A DNA stretch of 64,000 nucleotides, from the NCBI GenBank assembly GCA_002205965.3, contig NADL03000691.1, positions 2,108,001 through 2,172,000 on the forward strand, read 5' to 3'. Source of the stretch: Kappaphycus alvarezii (taxonomy: Eukaryota > Rhodophyta > Florideophyceae > Gigartinales > Solieriaceae). Positions 1 to 12,304 of this stretch are shown one piece after another. A program made the position numbers and the translations under genes. The notes under the pieces are model-generated. The model saw nothing but the letters and a program-made list of their open reading frames with translations. It did no database searches and was not told where the DNA came from. Positions within the stretch are counted from its first letter, which is position 1, and every line of letters begins with the position of its first letter.

Positions 1-1600
1 GAGTGGTCAAGCATTGCTTGAAAGAATAGCGTACCGGCAATTCTCGGTCACGCGTGTTGTCAACGGAGTGTGTTTAGCCTTCCCGGCGTTCAGTATTTAA
101 TCACGGTGCGGCCTAGGGAACTTAGTCATTGTCACAACGGAGATAAACGGCTCTTACCCTCTCTTGCTATTTGTCGAGCCTCGGCTCGACGATACAGTTG
201 GGGATTTCCCTTTCATTCTTGGTGTGACAAGGTATCGCTTACCGGTTGATACGCGACGCGTAGTTCGTCGCTCGTGTTAATAAGGCGTCCTGTCTTTCGT
301 CTTTGTCGGTCATAAGTGACGTGATATTTCACAAAGAGGACCAACTCCGTTGGTCAGATGGTTGTGGGCGGCTCGCGCACCCGTATACTCAGGTTCTCCT
401 GACTTGGTAAGATCCATTGGAGTGTCTAATTTCTTCTTCGTATTGAAACAATTTATTCATTTTTGTGACTCTGTCCGGCTCCTGCCGGAAGTGGCGTAAC
501 GGAAGGGAAGGGTTTCAGGACGTCCTGAATGGATAGACTTGTGCAGGAGATGACTCTGCGTAACTCAAATCAGGGAGCCTGAGGATTGCGGTAAAGCGTA
601 AACTCCACTCTCGCTCGGTGAGCAAGGGAAATCTTGCCAATTCTGGCCACCACATTTCGGAGGGTCAACTTGAGGCTTCCAGAGTCAGGGTATCTTGACT
701 TTGACTGAAGAGCGGTCTCCAGTTGGAGTTTCCGTTTGTTCCAAATTATTTTGGAGAACCCTGAGCACACTTCCGCTCTCGAGTATCCGGTAGTGGGATG
801 AGTTCTTTTCCAGTCTTCACTTGACTCGTGAATTCCTGACCAGATATCCTCGCTGGCGGAGTACAACTGTACAGAGGTACAAATTTACGGGTGTCCAAGT
901 TTACTTAGAACAAACTGCCCTGAAAAGTACAGTATGCCTGGTCATTGCTGTACCAAGATTGAGCTTGGCACTTGAAAATTTCAAAACCAACTCTCAAGCC
1001 CATAGTTCAGAGTTCATCAACGCAAAGGAGGGAGAGATCCTCGGATACGAGTGCTTCGACCATGTCGTATGTAGTTAAGTAACCCAACTTGTATAAAGTC
1101 AAATTCGGATGCCGGTGTTCGACTATAAACACGCAGGGTTGTCCCTGTTAGTAGTACAGTGCAGTGACACAGTATAGAAAAGAGTTGGAGGTGATCTTCC
1201 ACATTGCAACGTAAGTCGCCATAGTTATAAACCATTATCAGGTAGTCTTGATAACCAGATGTATCTTCTTATAAAGTCACCCCCACCAGGTAGTCCTGTT
1301 TGTTTCACCACAGTAGCTATGAATCACAATCTGCACCAGCGAGAGCAGGTCCTCCCCTCCCCGCGTGAAACAAAACGGTACTGGCTAAACGTGACCCAAT
1401 GGTGGTGTTGCCATGGTTTTTAGCCAAGTATCTCCTTGTTCTTTACCCACCTGGTTGTCACTCAGATGGCGGGTAGTACTGAGGTGGTCTCAGTCGCTTG
1501 CGTCGGTGGTAATGCGCCACCGCGCTGAAAGGAATTGAAGACCTGGGTTCCCAGGTATCATCCCTGGGTGAATAGTTCGTCCAGCGGACGCTGGACGAAC
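1..1600. other. Region left of GyB, probably its 3' LTR and flank
   Basis: No protein family is recognisable here on either strand; the short open frames look like chance. By position, the stretch lies just beyond the 3' end of the minus-strand gypsy element GyB, so it is most likely that element's 3' LTR and the DNA next to it. I could not find a matching second LTR or clear TG/CA ends, so this is an inference from position only. Two strong hairpins mark its right edge (1549-1600). Confidence 0.3.
1549..1600. repeat. Two adjacent inverted repeats (hairpins)
   Basis: Seen directly. CCCAGG and CCTGGG face each other across about 7 bases at 1550-1568. At 1575-1600, GTTCGTCCAGCG faces its exact 12-bp reverse complement across two bases. 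The second is long and perfect enough to form a stable hairpin or cruciform. They lie about 450 bp past the GyB integrase C-terminus, where an LTR edge would be expected. No function can be assigned. Confidence 0.7.
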
Positions 1601-2039
1601 CCGCTGTGAAGTTCATGATCGACTATCCGATCAAATACGTAGGTACCAAGGTCACCGGGAGCTTCAGTAAGGTCGTCCTGACTTTTTTTGCAGTCTGGGT
1701 TCCAGATGCAGGTATGTCTTTAGTAGTCCGAAGTGTCCTCGGTAGTCCATGCCCTTTTGTCCATGCCCTTTTGCACCAAGGCGGGAGGAACGGCGAAGCT
1801 TTGCTTCTTTTGTATTGTATTCCTTTTCGGGGGTTTATCCCTCCGATCTAAGCGAAAAACGGTGCTCCTTGTTCTTGTTCGGCGATGGGGTTTGGATCCT
1901 CCACCATTGTCGACTCAGGATTACCCTGAGAGGCTCCCTTCTTTTGCTGAAAAGGTGACAGGGTTGCGAATCCCGAGTCAGGAATGGTCTTACTTCCTTG
2001 AGTATCGGGTGAACCCGATTGAGTTGCACTCGGCAGTGA

Positions 2040-2905
2040 CCGAGTATGTGATTTCGATATGCGGTCTCGACATACCATATTCCCAATTTCGTCTCGAAGA
2101 ATAGTAACTGTAGGTGAGGTAGAACTCACAACTGGGTAAGCACCTAACGCTTTTGCTAGGAGCTTGTTCACTGGTAGATTATCAATCTGCTCCTTGCTCG
2201 GCGCGTTTGGCTCGTCGCTCTTCGTTCTTTTGCACTGACGAAGACCGAGTCGCCAACTGAGAAGTCCTCTGTGCTGGGTCGTAAGCGTCGATCGTAATCA
2301 AACTTTTATGTACGTTGAACTTTGCTCAACGTCTTCTTCAAAGTCGCCAAAAGGGCCTTCAAACGATCTTAGAAGCATCACTCCACTCGGATGGGGTGCA
2401 TATCTTCGAGCGCGATTGACCTCACTCCCTTCAAGGCGAGTAAGTTGGGGCCCCGGCTGAGCACCAGCTCAAATGTGGTGTTACTGGCTGTCTAGTGCAC
2501 GGTGGTATTGTAGTTATAGGTAATTTTGGCGCGAAACTGATCCCAGTCCCTTCCATGCTCACTAAAAAAGTGATGCAATGCCGACATGATGTTCCTGTTG
2601 AATTTCTTCGTCTGACTATTTATTTGCGGATGATATGCCATCGTCAACAAGTTACACGTGCCCAAGACAGAGCATATTCTCTGGAAGAACTTGCTGACAA
2701 ACTGGCCTCCGTTGTCAGACAGCAAATGTACGGGACTTCCGTATACGAACACCCATTCTTCACAGAATGCTTTGGTAATCGTCACCGCAGTAACATTCCG
2801 CAATGGATCTGCTCGAAAAAGCTTCAAATATCGATCTGTGATTACCAACAGATATCGATAACCCAAGAAAGTTCTTGGCAAGGGATCGCGGATGTTGATT
2901 ACCAC
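2040..2905 (-). pseudogene. GyB integrase core and C-terminal module (fossil)
   Basis: The minus-strand reading at 2492-2905 carries the integrase core signature: LLVITDRYLKLFRA, then GSPVHLLSDNGGQF, then MAYHPQINSQTKKFNR. This gives the catalytic-core pattern of an Asp in the ITDR segment and an Asp in SDNGGQF. Further left, near 2040-2171, a segment with LAKALGAYPVVSS and VTILRDEI resembles the GPY/F module at the integrase C-terminus of gypsy elements. Just upstream, near 2900-3120, is an RNase H-like segment (DGTRHSIGYWSRSLGQAEKD). It is a remnant of the enzyme that inserts the element DNA into the host chromosome. Confidence 0.75.
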
Positions 2906-3618
2906 AAAACTCGAGATACATTCCTTCTTGATTTTGGAATAATCCTTCTCGGCTTGACCGAGCGAGCGGCTTCAGTAGCCGATGGAATGACGAGTGCCAT
3001 CCCGGTACTCTTGATGTAGAAAAAAACCTACATGTTCGTCGCACACGTCGGTGTCGACCGAATAAGGTAGATTAGGTTGAGGTAAACTCAACACCGGCGG
3101 CTCGATAAGTGACTGCTTTAGGGAAGTAAACGCTTCAATGTGGTCAGAGTTGCGGATTGCGATGGCACAGGCAAGTATTCCTCTCCCTTCTTGTTCTTTT
3201 CCGTCGAGGTTAAACTCGAGTATGGTGTCGGCATCGGCGATGCGTACCCTACTATCTGGCCTTTTGCCAGGTCTCGCGTCTAGGTTGAGAAGTTCGCGAT
3301 TTTAACCAAGAATGGCTTGCTCGGGTGAATAGAGACTATGCCATTGCTCAGGCTAACCTGAGAATAAAGATATAACCTGGGGTATGTCTCCAATAAGAGA
3401 TGCCCTTGAAGGAAAGCTTGAACTTCCACAACTGTCTCCGATTCGGGAAGCTGTTCAAATCGGCGGGTAGTCCGCACGAGCTTGTTTCGAAGTACTTCCT
3501 CGAAGAACGATTCCGTCTCCACTGGCACGCGACATAACGGAACTGCTGCGGGTTGTTTGTGAATATCCACTGTAGCCTCGCCAGAAATAACCAATTCTAG
3601 ACGGCGAATGTGGATGAG

Positions 3619-3843
3619 TTACACGTGCCGGTCGATGAAAGTAGTACCAATAATCACATCGGCACCGAGCTCCTCGACGACTACAAGGGGTTGTTTGACT
3701 TTCAAGTCCCAAATGAGTGGCTTCAATGCTACTAATCCCATTGTCTTAAGACGATGGTTTGAAGTAATAGAGAGGTTGACTATATCTTGTTCATGGTTGC
3801 CGGTAGCAACAACCTCTTCTGGCAGGCAAGCTTCCTTGACCAA
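3619..3843 (-). pseudogene. GyB retropepsin-like protease remnant
   Basis: The minus-strand reading ends in ADVIIGTTFIDRH, the typical C-terminal strand of gypsy retropepsins (hydrophobic, then I-G-x-x-F/L). The segment before it (VALKPLIWDLKV, LVVVEELGAD) fits the beta-rich protease fold. Such proteases cut the Gag-Pol polyprotein. The neighbouring stretch at 3280-3594 has no recognisable domain and probably links protease to reverse transcriptase. The position between zinc knuckle and RNase H agrees with the assignment. Confidence 0.55.
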
Positions 3844-4280
3844 GTTGGTCCTGCACCGGTGTCGAACGCGGTGTTTTATGCTTGAAGCATGTCTTGGGTA
3901 ACCTCAAGTTCTGCGACAACCTTGTAGCTGTATCGCGATAGGTAGCAACTGTGTATTCACGATACTCCTCCATGGTAATGTGGGAAAGTAGACCGTGAGG
4001 TCTAGATAGGATTCCTATCTTCGATGTTCCAGTATCGGGAACTCCCGAAATTTCCCTTATGGGAGGGGGTTCTGCCGGGGGCTTCTTGTTGTGGCGGACC
4101 CCTTTTATTTTTCTAACTCCGTCGGAACTTCTGTGTCCGAGAAGGAAACATGGCGTTCTTCCTTCGTAGCAAAGATCGAGGATTCCCTCGATGGTGATTC
4201 AGATCTCACCGGGGGTGCCGGCGGATCACGAGCATAAGACGGGCCTTTCCGGTCCGCAGTAAGGAAGCGCGGTGCTCTTC

Positions 4281-6170
4281 CTACGGCTCGAAGGAAATCC
4301 TTCTGTTTTTGAACAAATTCTCGTAGTTGTGCCGAATGACCCTCGCAATATACGGATATGTATCAGGTCTGCCCTGATCTGGACAATGGGGACGGAGATA
4401 TCCAAGCCGATAGCAGTTAAAACAAATTTTTGAGGGTTGATCCTCATTTTTAACCAAACCCGGCCTCTGATTCTTGATGTTTTGAGACAACGGCGGCCGC
4501 GGCGGGCTACTTGCCGGTATCACGACCAACTTAGTGCCATGTTTCTCTGGAAGAATCCGTGAAAGGGCTGACTTGACCTCCGTTGTCGACTCATACAGTC
4601 TTGACGTAGCAAAACACTCTTCGGGATGCAGGGCGAAAACTTGATCGCCCTTTGGTCCAGCGGCCTTTCGAAGGTGCTCTTGCGAGGCATTTATCTCTCC
4701 GACAGTATCCACGGAAAGAGCTGCTGCTCTCCGGGATGATCTTGGCAGGAATTACTGCTTCTGCACAAGGGAGCGATGTGCGTCCCCTAGTGCTGCGGCC
4801 TTCTCGGCGAAGTCCAAAAAAGCCCTGGGGCTGCCCCGAGTCTGAGCGGATTGCCGTGTAACTTGAATCAACGGCTTCAGCTCAGGTGAAGATCCCCTTA
4901 CGAAGCGAGTAATGATTTCTACCTCAGTTTACACCGCGCGACAGGACCTCGCACCCTTACGCAAGCGACTAAAAACTTCTAGTTCCGTATCATCCTGCTT
5001 CTGCGCGAGATTGTCGATCTCTTCGATCACCCTCTCGATCGCACGATCAGTGGCATACATGCACAGGAACACATGCACGGTTCCAGAGTAGGAGACAAAC
5101 CCTGCACAACCTTCCTCGGCAAGTTCGAAGTTGGCTTTCCTCACCTGAGAGAAAGTGCTACGACTAGATTCTCTCACTTACGCAATAGTTATCGCATATC
5201 TTCTTGTACACAGAAAAGAAAGGGATGATTGAGATGGGTTCTGTCCCATCTAGCTCGCACTCACCAAGCAAATGATTGAGTCGTTTTTGATGGTCACCAG
5301 TATAGATTAGCACGTCACCAACGATGTTCTGGTCGGTGAGGCGCAGGCGATACCTGCGATAAAAGACGACGCTAGCCAAATTTGGCTCGGCTGGTTGGAT
5401 CTCTCTGAGACTCTCGTATCTCGGACCTACCCTTGGTTGTCGTTGGATAGTAAGTTTTCGCTCCCCTCGGTCTGCCCATTCCGAGATGTCCTCGGCCTCG
5501 GCCTTGCGGGCCTTCTTTTCTGGATGGGTCTGGAACCAGAGACTGACTCGCTCGGCGAATTAACTGCCAACACTCTGCTTCTTCCCAATGCAGCCACAAG
5601 AGTGACAGAGGAGTCCGGTGCAAACAGTGCCGTGGTTGCGGACATTGCTAAGATGACTTCTGTTACTCGTTCATTTCGGTACTGGGCTCCGGTTAGATGC
5701 CGAAGAACGATCTCTGCGTAGGATAAGCTCCAGTATTTGATCACACAAGTCAGAAACCTTTCGCTTCTTCTTCAAGCTCTTGAGTGAGGTCCTCGAGCTT
5801 CTGCTTGAGCGATGAGTCGGCCACCGACTCCGATGAGCCGGCCAACATGAGTAGCATCTGCAACTGCTCGCTGCTTTCTAGAGAGAAAGACCAACTCCTG
5901 ACGGATAGTCGTACGGAAGGAGTCTTCGTTCTCCTTCGTCTTCTTTTACAGCCCTGAATTGAAGGCGGTCAAACGACCTTCGAGCATTTGCTCGAAATGT
6001 GCCATCAACAAGCGAAGCTCGATAGGTAGTGAAACTTGACGAACATCCTCAAATCCAGGTCCGGCCAAGTCTTCGGCCTTTTTTGAAACTGGGAGAATCC
6101 CAATAGATTCCTCCGGCATCGCCGGTTTTTGAACAACTAAAACGGGTTCGCCCGTTATCGGTTCCACCAA
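4281..6170 (-). pseudogene. GyB Gag region with CCHC zinc knuckle (fossil)
   Basis: Near 4390-4460 the minus strand reads CFNCYRLGYLRPHCPDQG, a CX2CX4-type retroviral zinc knuckle (C-x2-C, G, H, C) that binds element RNA in Gag nucleocapsids. Rightwards to 6170 lie charged, helix-rich stretches (for example 4929-5177, with DRAIERVIEEIDNLAQKQDD) that fit a Gag core. The first, 5946-6170, opens with Met and may be the original N-terminus. Gag sequences evolve fast, so only the knuckle is diagnostic. The region is in several broken pieces. Confidence 0.55.
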
Positions 6171-6470
6171 CTGATGTGGTCACAACTTGGGAAGAGGATC
6201 AGAAATTCCCTGATTACGCGGTCACGACGCAAGCGACCCCTCTCCATTGTTGGAGTTGTTGACATGAAGAACTCCTCGCAAAGCGAGATCCGAGGATCTT
6301 CCCGGCTGTTCGCATCCGAAGCAAGAGGAATCTTGCCGATTTCAGTGGAACAAACCCTGAAACGAAAAAGAAGGTGTTCTTTCTACAAAATTCCACTCAG
6401 TGGTTCCTCAGAAAGGAAAACATTTCTAGGTCAGGGGACCACTTGTAGTAAAATGTACTTGTAAAATTTA

Positions 6471-9115
6471 CGCACCAGGTGGGGGTTTTAGAAGCGGAGC
6501 TTCTTCGGGAAAGCAGTCTAGCTGAGCTAGATAGCTACAGCAGTAACTTGGCAGAGCGACCGTAGGTCGCGCTCGAAGGGAATAGGAGGACGCCTAGGAT
6601 CCTCTTGGTGAACCTGGAGTGGAAGACTGGTAGAAAGAAAAAGTAAAAGGACGAAGAAAAGAAAAAAAGAGGAGGAGGGAGATGATTAGTAAGGGTAAGC
6701 GATCCTACTCCGGGAACCGCCCGAAACGGTTAACGGGTGGAACTACTAAGGCACTGTGTCTACTACAGACAAAAGTAGCGCCGCCTACTCCGGACACCGC
6801 TAGTTAATCTAGCTGTAGTGATCCCGTGCATCGCTAAGCTTACCTGGCACTCAACCAGGCGGAACCTAGACAAACTACACCGAACTACTCCAGTCTCGGT
6901 GGTGCTGGCCACGGATTCAGTCTGATGATTCGTTTACCGTTTATTGTCAGGGCTCCTAAGGCCAACAGCCCTAAGTAGTATTGGTGCCACCTACTGTGGC
7001 ACTGCCAACTAATTATTCCTGCATCAATTACTAAAAAAAAGGGTTAACTAAAGGAATAGATGTAATTGCTTTGGCCTTACACGTGGCCCTAAAATATGGT
7101 AATCACAAGTGAAACTACACGTGTGCCCTGGACAGGACCGCCTATCCGTACTGTGGTAAGAAATTATGGGCGCGCGAAAATGAAAGGCCAAGTTCCCATA
7201 GTAGTATACTCTAGCCATATTCATGCCGATGAAGCACACTACCATCACAGAACTAAAAATGAAGTGCTTGCGGGTATGTGACAATGATAATGACGTCAGA
7301 AATCTACCGTAGAATCAGAGGAACGGAGAAATACGAACTGATTGAAATATTCGGGGTGAGAGGAATGTATAGTTCCCAAAAATCAGAATAATGCAGTACT
7401 GATATGATTTCTAGTGCTTTGGACTGCCATCAGATTCGTTAGCTGTAAATTCTATTCGTATTCCATCTAGAATCAGTGGTTTTGCACGCACTACAGGCGG
7501 AAAAGGGCTTCTTTACAAGGATCAATACAGATGTAACTATAGTTATTTGGACCTAGAGCTGTGTCTAGAAAAGTCATACAGTCATGATTTAAATCAGGGA
7601 CGCAATAATTTACACAAATCAGTTATCAAAACTAGAAAGCGGATTATGCATAATGGGTTCTATTGACTGTAGGCGCACAGCGCTGCAGTATATTTTGTAC
7701 AAATTCTACCACAGATATGGCGTACTGCATGCCGCGTGCCACGTGCAATTCACTACCTAATTTTGCAGTAATTGTTGTGCAGGAGCTCAGCCCAGTGGAC
7801 GGTCGTAATTGAATTTTTATTGTGGCTCTGTTTTATTCACGTTGTAGTACAGGTGCGCCGCGTGGAGGCGGAACGTAAGCTCCACGGGGAAAAGTGTGTG
7901 TTCGGCAGTCACATATATGTAGTGGATTAGTCCGAGCTGGCACAATGGTGCGGATTTTTTTAATCGAATTATACAATGTACATCTGAAGTGGGGAAAGGA
8001 AGGGCCTACACTGATGTTGAGCAAGGTCACAGTACGAGGGAAGTACGTACTGTGAATATGGATACAGGTCGGAGGAAAACATCCGGCTAAATTGCATGCT
8101 GTGGATTATTTCGAGCTTGCTCGACCGGGACAAATAATATCTCGAGCCAGATAAATAGCCCGTTGCGGCAGCGACAGCCAGGGATAGGAAAAAGAAAATG
8201 GGAGAGAAAAAGGCGAATGGGACCTTTCTCCGCTCAACCATTCCTTCCACGCTGAATCGCTGGGTACCTCAGTTTGGACGCTGAAGCCAAATTGGATTTA
8301 TAGTTAGCATAAGTAAACCCACGACCACACTGACAACACCAATTAGAGTGTAACCGTTGTAAAGGCTCTTCTAGTTTGTGTGATACAGAGCAGTGTACTT
8401 TGGACCTACAGGCCCGTTGTATTTATGTTGGTACCAGTATTTCTACGGTAAGATCCTTTTTGTTCGTGTGTCGAATCGAAAGTTGTAGTGAAGTTTCCAT
8501 GCTCATCACTTCCACGCGCATGCTGTTCAGCCTGATTCCATGCCCTGAAGACTGACCCCCATGCTCGTATACATGGCTACTACGGTCATACCCGCACAAA
8601 CCCCTGGCTCTTGAGCAGTAAGGGTCGTTTTCATATCAATTACTACCATTATTATAAGCGCAAACTCATCTGTAGAGGTCCCACGAGCTGCTGTCGCCAC
8701 CATACGATCTACCATGGTCAGTATCTGTACCTTTTCTATAGTCTTCATTCGGTCGAATGAATTTTTGGTCACTATATCCGCCATAAACACTACCAGTAAT
8801 CCTCGGTACCGAGTGATACCTACCGTCTTCAAACCCTTGTTTGCGACCTCCATATCTGCTATACTCAGTGTTTCTATTTAGTGCATCCCGAAGTAAACCA
8901 TGTGATTTGCCTGCGTACAAGCTGTTAGATTGGAACCGGCAGAATGGGCATAGATTGCTAAATAGCCATGGGCCATGTCGTATAAGTGAGTGATGAGATC
9001 ATGTACTGTAATAAACCCCCTCCATATTGAGCCAGTTCTGCGAAGCAGCCAAGGATTGTAGAGCATGATGGGTGTTACATTCATCTTGGGTGAGGCAAAG
9101 TGAAATAAAACATCA
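6471..9115. other. Stretch without a recognised gene; probably LTRs of GyB and GyC
   Basis: I find no recognisable protein over about 2.6 kb. The left part should hold the 5' LTR of GyB, because it lies just outside its Gag. The right part should hold the 3' LTR of GyC, because a purine tract and a TGATG start occur at 9111-9127 on the minus strand. The matching LTR partners were not found by eye. A tyrosine/glycine/arginine-rich minus-strand reading at 8527-8920 is listed separately. Confidence 0.4.
8527..9084 (-). pseudogene. Unrecognised minus-strand coding remnant, Gly/Tyr/Arg-rich
   Basis: Two overlapping minus-strand frames are open here. The 8666-8920 reading is rich in G, Y, R and D (SRYGGRKQGFEDGRY, GRSYGGDSSSWDLYR), like low-complexity RNA-binding tails or some Gag linkers. 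The 8878-9084 reading begins with Met and contains VHDLITHLYDMAHGYLA. I recognise no family. It may be a decayed gene within or beside the GyC LTR, or chance. Confidence 0.2.
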
Positions 9116-9127
9116 CTCCCCCTTAAG
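9111..9127 (-). other. GyC polypurine tract and 3' LTR start
   Basis: On the minus strand the purine run CTTAAGGGGGAG (9116-9127) is directly followed by TGATG (9115-9111). A purine tract ending at a TG is the normal plus-strand primer and 3' LTR junction of LTR retrotransposons. It fixes the 3' boundary of the GyC internal region. The LTR itself must run leftwards from 9115; its other end was not found. Confidence 0.6.
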
Positions 9128-9168
9128 AGAAGAATCGCCCCGATTCTTGAGGTTCTGCTTGTACTTAT

Positions 9169-9663
9169 TCAAAAGTTCTTGTGAATTCTTGAGGTATGAT
9201 TCGGGAAGTTCTCATGATCTCCGTACCCTTTCCATTTGACAAGGAATTTATTTTTTCCACGTTCTTTTTTATGAGCGAGTATAGACTCAACTTCGTATTC
9301 CTCATGTCCATCTTGAAATTGGAGTGGCGGTGGTGGAATTTGTCGGTTGAATTCATCTTCAAAGAACGGTTTCAAGAGGCTAGCGTGGAACGCATTATGT
9401 ATTCCTCTGTCGATCATCGGTTGAGATAACTGCAGACGGTAAGTTACACCGTTAATGTCCTCTGTTATTTCAAAGGGACCACAATACTTTGGGTTCAGTT
9501 TGCGTGATCCAGCCGCATCTTCAAGTGATAAGTTCTTTGTTGATAGCCAAACCTTATCACCAATCTTGAACGTAGACGGCCTTCTTTTCTTGTTTACATA
9601 TTTTGCGGTGGACTCATTGGATTTTCGGATCTGATTCTGGGCTTTCCTTAATGCTTCTTGCAT
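9169..9663 (-). pseudogene. GyC integrase C-terminal region and chromodomain
   Basis: The reading contains VWLSTKNLSLEDAAGSRKLN and KYCGPFEITEDINGVTYRLQL, the integrase C-terminal SH3-like/GPF module of chromoviruses. It then has EEYEVESILAHKKERGKNKF followed by LVKWKGYGDHENF, a chromodomain with the conserved Y-x-V-E-x-I-L and V-K-W-K-G-Y aromatic residues. Chromodomains bind methylated histone tails and are thought to guide integration. The conserved W-E-P segment after the GY motif is poorly matched here. Confidence 0.85.
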
Positions 9664-10480
9664 ATGTTTTAGAAACCCTGCCGCTGGATTGTCTGACGCT
9701 AAAATCTAAGGTACTGTTCGTGGTTGAATTCCGTAATTGAGGAAAAATGGTGAGAAAGTTGTGGTGACATTCACAGAGGAGTTGTAAGCAACTTCAAAGT
9801 CTACCAGGAAATTATCCCAATCTGATTTGTCGAAGCTAACGAAAGCACGGATCATTTCCTCTATTTTCCTGTTCATTATCTCCGATTGTCCATCAGTTTG
9901 TGGGTGGTATGCAGAGGAGGGGGATCTTTGTTCCTAAGTAAAGATGGGATCTCGGTCACATATGATATTCTCTGGTAATCCATGATTTCGGTATACGTGA
10001 TTCTTGAACAGCAGTGCTGTTTCAGGAGCATCTGTGTTTGGTTTCGTTGGTATTATTCTGATCATTTAGAAAGTCTGTCAACGACTGTTAACACGCCGTT
10101 GTTTCCATTCTCGACTTTGGGAGAGGTGTGATGAAATCCATGGTTATGTGGGTCCATTTGGTTTTCGGTGGTTCTAGTGGTTGTAAAAGACCTGCGGGTT
10201 TCTGATTGGTTGCTTTGGTTCTCTGGCATTGGCAGGAACGTACGTATCGGATTACATCCGATCTTAAATTTTTCCAATAAAACTTTGGTGATATTCTGTT
10301 GATAGTTTTGCTTATTCCTAGGTGTCCCGTGTTGGGAGTGCAATGATAGTCATGCAGGAGCTTGACTCTGAAATTTCCTTCTGGTACACAGATCTTCTTG
10401 TTTTTAAGTAGAAGCATCCCTCGACGCTCAAAGGGAGCTTTAGGATCTTGAATGGGTTCTGAGGTTCTCATCCCTACCAT
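9664..10480 (-). pseudogene. GyC integrase with H2C2 zinc finger
   Basis: The reading at 10088-10480 shows the N-terminal integrase finger: HDYHCTPNTGHLGISKT, then FYWKNLRSDVIRYVRSCQCQ, giving the H-x-H and C-x2-C pattern. It is followed by HITMDFITPLPKS, the start of the catalytic core with its first Asp. The core continues left with VLTVVDRLSK. The enzyme joins element DNA to host DNA. The fragments are in more than one frame. Confidence 0.8.
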
Positions 10481-10498
10481 AATCTTCTACCAACCCCA

Positions 10499-11706
10499 CT
10501 AACTCAGTGTTTGTGAATGATATGGTCGAAATGTTATTGGATTCTGAGGATGTCTTGGTAATAACTTCTTGAAGTAATGAATTGTTTCGTGATCAGGTGA
10601 CGGCACATCTTGTGGTTGCCTCGATAGTGCGTCCGCCACTACATTTGATTTTCCTGAGATGGGTATTATCTTGAAGTCGAAATTAACTAATCTTTCCAGC
10701 CATCTCACTTGTCTCGGGGACAAGTTTTCTTGGGTTTCTAGGTATCTTAGGGGATAGTGGTCCGAGTGAATGGTGAATGAATTACCATAAAGGTATGATC
10801 TCCACCACTTGAGGGAATCTACAATGGCCAAAAGTTCCCTTTCATGGGCCGCATAGTTTTGTTCCGCATCATTAAGAGTCCTGGATGCAAACGCGACCGG
10901 CCTTTTAGAACCTAATTCTTCCTGTTCCAGCACTGCACCAATTGCATACTGTGATGCATCTGTGGTTACGTAGATAGGCAGTGTGGCGTCGAAATTTCTG
11001 AGAACCGGTGCGCTACAAAGTGTTTGCTTGAGTACTTTGAAGGCATCATCTTGAGTGTGGCTCCATTGGAAATTCACGTTTTTCGTCAATTCTGTGAGAG
11101 GTTTTGCAAGAATTGAACAGCCTTTTATGAATCTCCGGTAATAATTGACAAAACCAAGAAAAGACTGTACTTGTTGCTTATTCTTTGGTATCGGCCATTC
11201 CATGACTGCACTTATCTTGGATCAACAGAAATACCACTTTGAGAAATGATGTGTCCTAGGTACTCGACTTCTGTAACTCCGAAGAACATTTAGATAATTT
11301 GCCAAACAATTTTTCTTTTCTGAGGATTTCGAGTACAGTTCGAATATGATCCAAGTGATCCTTCCATGTCTTACTGTAGATGAGATATCATCCAGATAGA
11401 CGATCACAAATAAGTCGAGCTGATCCTTGAAAATCATTCATTAGGTTCATGAAAGTTGCTGGGCATTAGTGAGTCCAAACGGCAGAACAAGAAATTCAAA
11501 GTGCCCGTATCGTGTTCTGAAGGCGGTAAATGGAATCGAATCTTCGTGTAGTCTAATCTGGTGATACCAGATCTAAGATCAATTTTGCTGAAGAACTTTG
11601 CTCCTTTAAGCTGGTCGAAAATGTCGTCAATTCGTGGTAAGGGATAGCTGTTTTTTACAGTAAGCCGGTTTAAGGCTCTGTAATCCACACATCCGTAGAC
11701 TATCAT
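10499..11706 (-). pseudogene. GyC reverse transcriptase and RNase H
   Basis: The 11434-11706 reading has [20 protein letters not shown] and [10 protein letters not shown], the first reverse-transcriptase motifs. The 11222-11437 reading has VIVYLDDI, the YxDD active site. The 10499-11203 reading has QSFLGFVNYYRRFIKG and then YVTTDASQYAIGAVLEQ with SRTLNDAEQNYAAHERELLA, the RNase H start. It ends with GKSNVVADALSRQ. Together these copy element RNA into DNA. The family is unmistakable. Confidence 0.9.
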
Positions 11707-11923
11707 CCTTCTTGCTCAAATAGATAGGAGCTCCCAGGGCTCTTACTAGGTCTTATAAACTCAGCTTCTAGTAGTTCGTCCAACTGTTTTCGGAGTTCTG
11801 ACATTTCTTTGTCAGAAAGTCTATAGAGACCTTTCTTGTGGTTCTGCTCCTTCCTTTAATTCTATTTCAAAGTCTTGTTTCCTTCTCGGTGGCAAACCTC
11901 TTGGGAGTTTCTCTGGAAACACG

Positions 11924-12304
11924 TCAGCAAATGTTTCCAAAACCTTCTGTATGTCTCGAGGGTATACTGGTGCTCTTGTTCACTAGATGTAACGGTCTAA
12001 GTAAAACTGCAAATAACTCTTTTTTCTCATCGAAATCACTAACTATGGTATTGAAAGATACAAAAGGACTCACTACGGCATCATCAGCAATAAATATGAA
12101 TGAATTTCCCTTATGTTCGATTTTCACCTCATTATTAAAACAATTGATTTTTGCCCCATGCGAGGCGCACCATTCTTTCCCAAGAATTGCATCATAACGC
12201 TTCAATGGGCTTACTGCAAAGTACAGAGGTTCAGTATAGGCAGTTATATGTACAATGACAGCATTTACCAATTCTTGAAGTATCTGGTCCGCACCGTTGG
12301 CCAT
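11924..12304 (-). pseudogene. GyC aspartic protease region
   Basis: The reading has VIVHITAYTEPLYFAVSPLK and RYDAILGKEWCASHGAKIN, the C-terminal half of a chromovirus retropepsin (hydrophobic strand, then DAILGxxW, then the I/N turn). The usual catalytic D-S/T-G should lie just upstream (to the right), where the frame is not clean. It matures the polyprotein. Position between knuckle and reverse transcriptase agrees. Confidence 0.7.

Larger units (their letters stand above)
1600..6470 (-). mobile_element. GyB: decayed Ty3/gypsy LTR retrotransposon
   Basis: An LTR-retrotransposon fossil on the minus strand. From right to left I recognise a Gag region, a CCHC zinc knuckle, an aspartic protease, an RNase H-like stretch, the integrase core and an integrase C-terminal module. 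Protease before RNase H and integrase is the gypsy order. It is heavily broken, with many lesions, and only parts of the usual pol domains can be recognised. It is clearly older than the GyA copies. Its LTR limits are uncertain: the left LTR may fill 1-1600 and the right one may begin near 6470. Confidence 0.7.
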
